From: Haloplanus sp. HW8-1
GTDB taxonomy: Archaea > Halobacteriota > Halobacteria > Halobacteriales > Haloferacaceae
Direction of reading: 5' to 3'
DNA: 64,000 nucleotides
Assembly (NCBI RefSeq): GCF_023703795.1
Contig: NZ_CP098518.1
Span: forward strand, 1,798,001-1,862,000
The number at the start of each line of letters is the position of its first letter. The stretch's first letter is position 1. Shown piece by piece: positions 58,472 through 64,000 of the stretch. A model generated the notes under the pieces. It searched no databases. It saw only the letters and a program-made list of their open reading frames with translations, and was not told the DNA's origin. The translations under genes and the position numbers were made by a program.

Positions 58472-58771
58472 ATGAAGGCCAAACGGGAGTTCCGGGACCG
58501 CGAGGACGTGGAGGTGGCCATCCTCGACGCGCTGGTCGACCGGGGGGGTGAGGGTATGACCGTCTTCGAACTCCGTGCGGCCGTCGAGGTGGATATCGAT
58601 ACGCTCGAGGACGCCCTCGGGGAGTTGAAGACGGATTCGCTCATCTCCGTCGAGGCGGACGACGGCCGGACGGTGGTACTCCCAGACGACCGAGTCGTCC
58701 CCGATCCGGGAGCGGAGCCCGACGAAGAGGAGGGACTGTTCGACGCAGTTCGTGACCGTCTCGGCCTCTGA
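58472..58771 (+). CDS. winged-helix protein (haloarchaeal, DUF6432-like)
   Basis: 99 residues from the ATG at 58472 (MKAKREFRDREDVEVAILDA). The helix-turn-helix core LVDRGGEGMTVFELRAAVEV and wing SLISVEADDGRTVVLPDDRV are MarR/phage-repressor-like. The end is a short acidic helix. It is a probable transcription regulator, standing alone. The family number is from memory. Confidence 0.65.
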   Translation: MKAKREFRDREDVEVAILDALVDRGGEGMTVFELRAAVEVDIDTLEDALGELKTDSLISVEADDGRTVVLPDDRVVPDPGAEPDEEEGLFDAVRDRLGL

Positions 58772-58902
58772 TACGGCTCGTCGTCCCGTGTCCTGGCTGT
58801 CGCCGACGGCGATGACGGCGACAGTCGGTGCGGACGCGTGACGGCCCGTATGATCCCCGCCGACCGCGTCGCTTTTTCCCCCTGCCCGCCTACGACCCAC
58901 CG

Positions 58903-60003
58903 ATGACACGGGGTCTCCACGCCGACTACGGCGCCGAGTTCGAGACACGCGGTGGGCGGACCGTCGTCGCCCACTACGGTCGTCCCGAGCGGACGCACCT
59001 CGCGGTCCGCAACGGCGTCGGCGTCATCGAGATGGGCTACGGCGTCGTCGTCGTCGAGGGATCCGACGCCGTCGACTTCGTCGACAACGCCGTCTCCAAC
59101 CGCGTGCCACCCGCCGACGGCGAGGGCTGTTACGCGCTCCTGCTCGACCCCCAGGGTGGCATCGAGACCGACTGCTACGTCTACAACGCCGGCGAGCGCC
59201 TGCTCTGTTTCACCCCGCCCGACCGAGCCGACCCGCTCGCCGCCGACTGGAGCGACAAGGTGTTCATTCAGGACGTGTCGATCCGCGACGCCTCCGAGGA
59301 GTTCGGCGTCTTCGGCGTCCACGGCCCCGCCGCGACCGAGACGGTGGCGTCGCTTCTCGCCGGTGCGAGCGCCCCCGACGAGGGGGACTCGCTCACCTTC
59401 GTCCGCGGCTCTATCGCCGACGCCGGCGTGACCGTCGTCGCCACCGACGATCCGACCGGCGAACCGGGGTACGAGGTCGTCTGTGGTGCCGCCGACGCCG
59501 AGGACGTGCTCGACGCCCTGCTCACGCGCGGAACGCCGACCACTCCGGCCGGCTACCGTACCTGGGACACGCTGACGCTGGAGGCGGGGACGCCACTGTT
59601 CGACACCGAACTCGCCGGCCGAATCCCGAACGTCGCCGGTGTACGCAACGCGCTCGACTTCGACAAGGGCTGTTACGTCGGCCAGGAGGTCGTCTCCCGC
59701 GTCGAGAACCAGGGCCGGCCGAGCCGGCGGCTCGTCGGCCTGACGCTCGACGCCGTGCCCGAGCCGGGGGCGGCGGTGTTCGAAGGGGACGCCGCCGTCG
59801 GCGAGGTCACCCGGGCCGCCGAGACACCGTCACTCGACCGCCCGATCGCGCTCGCGTACGTCGACAGCGACACGCTGGATACCACCCCCACGTCCGTCCT
59901 CACCGCCCGCGTCGACGGCGACGAGGTCGACGCGACGGTGACCGATCTCCCGTTCGTCGAGGGGAGTCGCCGTTCGGGACGGCTGCCCCGCTACTCCGAC
60001 TGA
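58903..60003 (+). CDS. ygfZ: YgfZ/GcvT family folate-binding protein
   Basis: 366 residues from the ATG at 58903 (MTRGLHADYGAEFETRGGRT). The GcvT-like fold includes GYGVVVVEGSDAVDFVDNAV and LLDPQGGIETDCYVYNAGER. The YgfZ signature DFDKGCYVGQEVVSRVENQG is at about residue 262. YgfZ proteins bind tetrahydrofolate and support iron-sulphur enzymes. No other glycine-cleavage gene is adjacent, which favours YgfZ over aminomethyltransferase. It overlaps the convergent reductase by 13 bases. Confidence 0.85.
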   Translation: MTRGLHADYGAEFETRGGRTVVAHYGRPERTHLAVRNGVGVIEMGYGVVVVEGSDAVDFVDNAVSNRVPPADGEGCYALLLDPQGGIETDCYVYNAGERLLCFTPPDRADPLAADWSDKVFIQDVSIRDASEEFGVFGVHGPAATETVASLLAGASAPDEGDSLTFVRGSIADAGVTVVATDDPTGEPGYEVVCGAADAEDVLDALLTRGTPTTPAGYRTWDTLTLEAGTPLFDTELAGRIPNVAGVRNALDFDKGCYVGQEVVSRVENQGRPSRRLVGLTLDAVPEPGAAVFEGDAAVGEVTRAAETPSLDRPIALAYVDSDTLDTTPTSVLTARVDGDEVDATVTDLPFVEGSRRSGRLPRYSD

Positions 60004-61193
60004 CGCCCCTCCGGGTCGGTCCGCCCCGACTCGTCGTCCGCCCGCGAGGGAAAGACGCCGCCGGCCAGCGCCCGCAGGTGGTTCGCCGAGAAAAAGGAGG
60101 TCGGGCGGTCCATGTGGACGCCGATCTCGCCGTCGAGCGCCGACAGTCCCAGTCGTTGCAGCGGCTCCGGGAGCGAGTACGCCCGTCGGATCAGTCCCCC
60201 GAGCCGTATCTCTCGGCGGAGGTCGTCGCGCCACGCCCGTTCGTAGTCCGCGAGCGTCGACGGATCGTCGGGATCGACCGTCTCGGCGGCGTGGTCGGCC
60301 GCGGTCATGCCGTAGAGGATGCCGCCGCCGGTGAACGGCTTGGTCTGGGCGGCGGCGTCGCCGACGAGGAAGACCCGATCGCTCGTCACGCTGTCGGGCG
60401 GGCCGACGGGGATGGCTCCCGAACAGCGGCGGTGGACGTCGACGCCGTACACGTCGATCAGCGCGTCGAATCGCTCGTTCACGTCGTCCCCCGGGGGAGT
60501 CGCGAGGCCGTACTCGACGCCCGCCTCGCCACGGGGAATGCGCCACGCGAAAAAGCGCGGCACCGTCAGATGGACGTCGACGAAGTCGCCGTGATCGGGC
60601 GTCTCGTCGAACGCGAGGACGCCGTGCAACGTCTCGTCGGGGCCCGGCAAGCCGGCCTCGCGGCGCACCCGCGAGACGGGACCGTCACACCCCGCGACCA
60701 GCCGGCCCTCGAACCGGACCGTCTCGCCGTCGGTCCGAGCGGTGACCGTCACGCTGTCCGCCCGTTTCTTGATGCCGGTGACGGTGTGGCCCTCGCGCAC
60801 GTCGGCCCCGGCCGCCCGGGCGGCGTCCGCGAGCGTCCGGTCGAGCGCCACGCGGTCGATCACGTTCGATACCTCCTCGGACTTGTAGAAGGGGTAGGCT
60901 CGCGAGTCCGGCCCACCGAGCCGAAAGTTCGCGCCGTAGATCCGGTTCTGGAGGAGGTCCGCCCGCGCGTCGCCGTCGGAGCTCTCCGAACTCCGATTGA
61001 CTCGACGAGAGTCGTCGCCCTCTGGAACGTCTGGGACGTACTCCCAGAGGTCGGTGCTGACGTGGCCCGAACAGGCCAGCGGCGTCCCGACCGTGCCCTT
61101 CTCCAGGGCCAGGACGTCGTACCCGGCTGCCGCCGTCCGTCGGGCGAGTCGCGCCCCCGCGGGACCGACGCCGACCACGACGAAGTCGTACAT
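59991..61193 (-). CDS. geranylgeranyl reductase family flavoprotein
   Basis: 400 residues. The N-terminal FAD-binding motif is FVVVGVGPAGARLARRTAAA, followed by GYDVLALEKGTVG. A second FAD motif is SDRVFLVGDAAAQTKPFTGG near residue 262. GRLVAGCDGPVSRVRREAGL is typical of the family. Such enzymes saturate archaeal isoprenoid lipids or related quinone side chains. No other lipid gene is adjacent, so the exact substrate is open. Confidence 0.87.
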   Translation of the reverse strand: MYDFVVVGVGPAGARLARRTAAAGYDVLALEKGTVGTPLACSGHVSTDLWEYVPDVPEGDDSRRVNRSSESSDGDARADLLQNRIYGANFRLGGPDSRAYPFYKSEEVSNVIDRVALDRTLADAARAAGADVREGHTVTGIKKRADSVTVTARTDGETVRFEGRLVAGCDGPVSRVRREAGLPGPDETLHGVLAFDETPDHGDFVDVHLTVPRFFAWRIPRGEAGVEYGLATPPGDDVNERFDALIDVYGVDVHRRCSGAIPVGPPDSVTSDRVFLVGDAAAQTKPFTGGGILYGMTAADHAAETVDPDDPSTLADYERAWRDDLRREIRLGGLIRRAYSLPEPLQRLGLSALDGEIGVHMDRPTSFFSANHLRALAGGVFPSRADDESGRTDPEGRQSE

Positions 61194-61292
61194 GGCTTCG
61201 AATCGGGGACGACGAGACTAATAGCCGACGGTCGCTACCCTTGCGGTGCCGCGAGGCGAAAACATTAACGGCTGGATGCCGACGCGTCTCCC

Positions 61293-62369
61293 ATGTCGCG
61301 GAGACGGGACCCGATCGAGGAGCGTGCCGACGTCGACGTCGATCTGTACGACATCGCCACCTGGGAGCGGCGCGGCCTCCTCGACGGACTCGCGTCGGGC
61401 ATCTATCGCGTCCTCGTCGCGTCGACTCGGATCTTCGTCGTGGGCGTCGCCCTGCTCATTCTCGTCGGCATCGGCGGTCTGAGCGCACTGACGGACCCAC
61501 AGATCGGCGCGTTGACGGCGCTGTCCGCGATTCCGGCGCTCGCGCTCGCCATCTACGTCCGCCGTTCCGACGCGACGAAGGGCGAACCCCTCTCCGTGCT
61601 CGTCGCCACGTTCCTCCTCGGTGTCCTCACCGCCAACTTCGCGGCGGTGCTCAACTCCTACACCAAGGGCGTCTTCGCCGGTCTCGGATTCCTCGGCACC
61701 GCACTCTTTTTCTTCCTCGTCGTCGGCCCGGTCGAGGAGACGGTGAAACTCCTCGCCGTGCGGCTCTACGCGTACGGTCACGACCGGTTCGAGGCCGTCG
61801 TCGACGGCGCAGTTTACGGCGCCGTCGCCGGACTCGGCTTCGCCACCATCGAGAACGCCCTCTACATCACCCAGCGGCTCGACGAGCCGACGGCGACCGC
61901 CGGCCTCGGCTTCCTCGGCAACGTCCTCTACGTCCTCCAGGGCGCCGACCCGTCGACGGCGACCGCCGGCCTCGGCCTCATCGGCGCCGGCGGCGGCATC
62001 ACGGCCATCCGCGCGCTCGCCGGCCCCGGCCACGTCATCTACTCCGCCTTCGCCGGCTACTACCTCGGCCTCGCCAAGTTCAACCCCCGAAACCGCGGTC
62101 CCATCGTCGTCAAGGGCCTCCTCGTCGCCGCGCTCATCCACGCCACCTACAACGCCACCGTCGGCATCGGTTCGGGCTTGATCGGCCTCGCGACCGGGCT
62201 GGGACAACTCCCCTCTTTTCTCCTCTATGTCCTCGTCTACGACGGCTTTTTCGGCTTCATCCTCTTTCGGAAGATCCGGCGGTACAGCCGAACCTACCGA
62301 GCGATCCACGAGGGCGAGACGGCCGAGGAGTCGGCGTTCGAGGCCGAACGGACCGAGTTCGAGTCGTAG
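61293..62369 (+). CDS. PrsW-family intramembrane protease
   Basis: 358 residues with about eight membrane segments. The PrsW signatures are visible: VVGPVEETVKLLAVRLYAYG (double Glu, about residue 147), FEAVVDGAVYGAVAGLGFA, GHVIYSAFAGYYLGLAKF and LIHATYNATVGIG with the conserved His residues. In bacteria PrsW cleaves anti-sigma factors; archaeal substrates are unknown. A tandem near-repeat (GLGFLGNVLYVLQGADPSTA against the preceding LDEPTATAGLGFLGN) enlarges one loop. Confidence 0.85.
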   Translation: MSRRRDPIEERADVDVDLYDIATWERRGLLDGLASGIYRVLVASTRIFVVGVALLILVGIGGLSALTDPQIGALTALSAIPALALAIYVRRSDATKGEPLSVLVATFLLGVLTANFAAVLNSYTKGVFAGLGFLGTALFFFLVVGPVEETVKLLAVRLYAYGHDRFEAVVDGAVYGAVAGLGFATIENALYITQRLDEPTATAGLGFLGNVLYVLQGADPSTATAGLGLIGAGGGITAIRALAGPGHVIYSAFAGYYLGLAKFNPRNRGPIVVKGLLVAALIHATYNATVGIGSGLIGLATGLGQLPSFLLYVLVYDGFFGFILFRKIRRYSRTYRAIHEGETAEESAFEAERTEFES

Positions 62370-62370
62370 C

Positions 62371-62949
62371 TCACTCCACCAGTCGCTCGACGTACTTCGC
62401 GACCACGTCGACTTCGACGTGGATCGGATCGCCCGGTTCCTTCGTCGACAGCGTCGTCAGGTCGTAGGTCGTCGGGATGATGGCGACCGAGACGCGGCCC
62501 GCGGTCCGGTCGGCGACGGTGAGGCTGATCCCGTCGAGCGCGATCGAGCCCTTCGAGACGACGTACCGGCCGAGGTCGTCCGGCAGGTCGAAGGTGAACT
62601 CCCAGTCGTCGCCCACGCGCTCGACCGCCTCGACCGTCGCCACGCCGTCGACGTGGCCTTGGACGATGTGGCCGTCGAAGCGGCCGTCGGCGGGCATCGC
62701 CCGCTCCAAGTTGACGGGGTCGTCGACGTCCACCGCGCCGAGGTACGTCTTGGCGACCGTCTCTTCGGCGAGAAACACCTCGAACCAGTCGTCGCCATAG
62801 CGCTCGACGGTGAGACAGACGCCGGAGACGGCGATCGACTGGCCTTCCTCGACGGCGTCGAAGTCGTGACCGATGCGGAGGCGACGGCCGCCCTCGGCGT
62901 CGTCGACGCCGATCACGTCACCCGTCGCCTCGACGATGCCCGTGAACAT
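62371..62949 (-). CDS. ribE: riboflavin synthase alpha chain
   Basis: 192 residues from the ATG at 62949. It has the two tandem lumazine-binding barrels: MFTGIVEATGDVIGVDD with AVSGVCLTVERYGDDWFEV, then GHIVQGHVDGVATVEAVERV with SIALDGISLTVADRTAGRV. It dismutates two 6,7-dimethyl-8-ribityllumazine molecules to riboflavin. The bacterial-type enzyme, rather than the archaeal RibC type, is usual in haloarchaea. It is convergent with the PrsW gene. Confidence 0.93.
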   Translation of the reverse strand: MFTGIVEATGDVIGVDDAEGGRRLRIGHDFDAVEEGQSIAVSGVCLTVERYGDDWFEVFLAEETVAKTYLGAVDVDDPVNLERAMPADGRFDGHIVQGHVDGVATVEAVERVGDDWEFTFDLPDDLGRYVVSKGSIALDGISLTVADRTAGRVSVAIIPTTYDLTTLSTKEPGDPIHVEVDVVAKYVERLVE

Positions 62950-63263
62950 ACCACCCCTTCGCCGCCGTCGGTGTAAGTGGTTACGGCATACCCTCGACCG
63001 TCGGCCGCCCCCCGCTTTCCACATGAGGTTCAGCGGCCGACTCCGTCCTCGGTTCGTCACGGTGCCCCCTTGGTGACGCCGCTCGCGGTGCCGCTTCCGT
63101 CCTACAGTTCGTGTTCGTCTACACGACGGGCGAGCGCCGACGACGTGGACGAACTCCCGCCGGACGTCGTGGGCTGGCCACGGGGGGTCGTAGGGCGCCG
63201 GACGACCGCGAAGCGACGTGCGAACCACGCCCGTTTTTCCCGCGCGCCGCGTAGCCTCTGCCG
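62950..63263. other. 314-bp interval with no supportable gene
   Basis: GC-rich sequence between the divergent ribE and the 85-residue membrane protein. Open frames are Arg/Pro-rich and look non-coding. It should hold promoters for both genes, but no clear TATA box stands out. Confidence 0.4.
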
Positions 63264-63521
63264 ATGCGACTCGGGATCCTCGACACGCTCGGTCTGGCCG
63301 CGACCCTGATATTCGCCATTCCGGTCGGCCTGTACGGCGTCGAGAGCGCCCTCGCCGGGCGGCCGATCCTCGGCGTCGGCCTCGTGGTCGTCGCGGCGCT
63401 GATGGTCGTCCTGCCGCGGCGGCTCACCACTCCCGCCGACGTGCCGGGTGCCGTCGTCGAACGGGTGATCGGGGGTGCGGTGAAAGATCCCGACGCCGAC
63501 GACGCCGACGAGGACCGGTGA
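63264..63521 (+). CDS. small haloarchaeal membrane protein
   Basis: 85 residues. There are two hydrophobic segments: LGLAATLIFAIPVGLYGVES (residues 9-28) and ILGVGLVVVAALMVVLPRRL (about residues 35-54). A polar tail ends in an acidic stretch (DPDADDADEDR). I recall similar small proteins as a haloarchaeal DUF family without function. It is convergent with the next gene. Confidence 0.65.
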   Translation: MRLGILDTLGLAATLIFAIPVGLYGVESALAGRPILGVGLVVVAALMVVLPRRLTTPADVPGAVVERVIGGAVKDPDADDADEDR

Positions 63522-63528
63522 TCCGGCG

Positions 63529-64000
63529 TCAGTACGCCCCGGGCGACAGCGACGTGGGCAGGGTGTCGAGCGCCCGACAGCCCGACTCGGTGACGAGATA
63601 ACAGATGCCGATCCGCACCCGTCCGTGGTCCCGGTCGGGGTCGGGATCGACGGCCGCCGGCGCGAGTACGAACACCCGACCGGCCGACAGCGGCGCGTCC
63701 GAGTCGAAGTCGATCCGGTCGCCGCCGACCGACCGGGCGACGGGCGTCGCGGCCGTTCCGAGTCCGTATGCGCCGAGTTCGGCCACCGCCTCGTCGACGA
63801 CTCGACGGGCGGGCAGCCCCGGTTCGACGACCCGCCGGACCGCGTCGTGGGCCATGCCGACGGCGACGGCCGCACGGCGTTCCCAGCCCCCGCCGCCGTC
63901 GACGACGAACGTGCGCGAACAGGGACCGGGAACGCCCTCCACGCTCGGTTCCACGGCGACGACGACCGGATCCCCCGGTTTCGGGCCATCCGGCGACTCG
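63529..64000 (-). CDS. M24/Xaa-Pro peptidase-like protein (N terminus beyond window)
   Basis: The frame stays open to base 64000, so at least 156 C-terminal residues are present and the start is outside. Segments GDPVVVAVEPSVEGVPGPCS, RTFVVDGGGGWERRAAVAVG and VVEPGLPARRVVDEAVAELG resemble the creatinase/aminopeptidase fold of haloarchaeal M24-like proteins. The metal ligands cannot be judged from this part, so peptidase activity is uncertain. Confidence 0.6.
   Translation of the reverse strand, partial: ESPDGPKPGDPVVVAVEPSVEGVPGPCSRTFVVDGGGGWERRAAVAVGMAHDAVRRVVEPGLPARRVVDEAVAELGAYGLGTAATPVARSVGGDRIDFDSDAPLSAGRVFVLAPAAVDPDPDRDHGRVRIGICYLVTESGCRALDTLPTSLSPGAY

Noticed and set aside
1-64000. 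CRISPR arrays, rRNA genes, further tRNAs
   Set aside because: No regularly spaced direct repeats of CRISPR type, no rRNA sequence and no second convincing cloverleaf were seen on reading both strands; a covariance-model scan would be the decisive test.

Overview
The window is a high-GC, densely packed chromosomal segment of a haloarchaeon (class Halobacteria). Evidence: archaeal split RNA polymerase genes (rpoA1/rpoA2) followed by nusA, uS12, uS7, aEF-2, aEF-1alpha and uS10; very acidic proteins; PGF-CTERM surface proteins; haloarchaeal families such as FAU-1, SepF and geranylgeranyl-reductase-like flavoproteins; and leaderless TATA promoters. The genus cannot be fixed from the sequence.

Layout. 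1-16.4 kb is core genome: transcription/translation genes, broken by an ornithine-cyclodeaminase-family gene between nusA and rps12, plus an iron alcohol dehydrogenase, a histidine kinase and an ACT-protein/homoserine dehydrogenase pair preceded by a possible Thr-rich leader ORF. A tRNA-Ala(CGC) gene at 16377-16448 is the attachment site of a provirus of about 21.7 kb (16436-38163) that ends just after a tyrosine integrase and an imperfect copy of the tRNA 3' end.

The provirus has a short early block at the left (zinc-finger, SWIM and ribbon-helix-helix proteins), then a long leftward structural operon with tightly overlapping genes. Its core order is packaging ATPase, small membrane protein, and two adjacent capsid-like proteins of 173 and 251 residues, as I recall for sphaerolipovirus/SNJ1-type tailless icosahedral haloviruses. 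Between the ATPase block and the capsid block sits a complete S-layer-type glycoprotein gene (24810-27725) on the opposite strand, next to an AT-rich gene of unknown function. This is the most unusual thing in the window. The right end holds an AT-richer patch with a short integrase, a phiH1-type repressor pair, an operator palindrome and the main integrase.

38.16-40.9 kb is a graveyard of related integrative elements: two broken short integrases, a 0.3-kb repeat also present inside the provirus, two VapBC toxin-antitoxin pairs and an 86-bp palindromic element. From 40.95 kb the core genome resumes: a PUA protein, RNase R-like nuclease, DUF1028 protein, SepF, UvrA, serine hydrolase, a substrate-binding protein/S-layer-like protein pair, FAU-1, ROK kinase, stress protein, SDR, several haloarchaeal conserved proteins, a YgfZ-type protein, a geranylgeranyl reductase, a PrsW-type protease, riboflavin synthase and a partial M24-like protein at the right edge.
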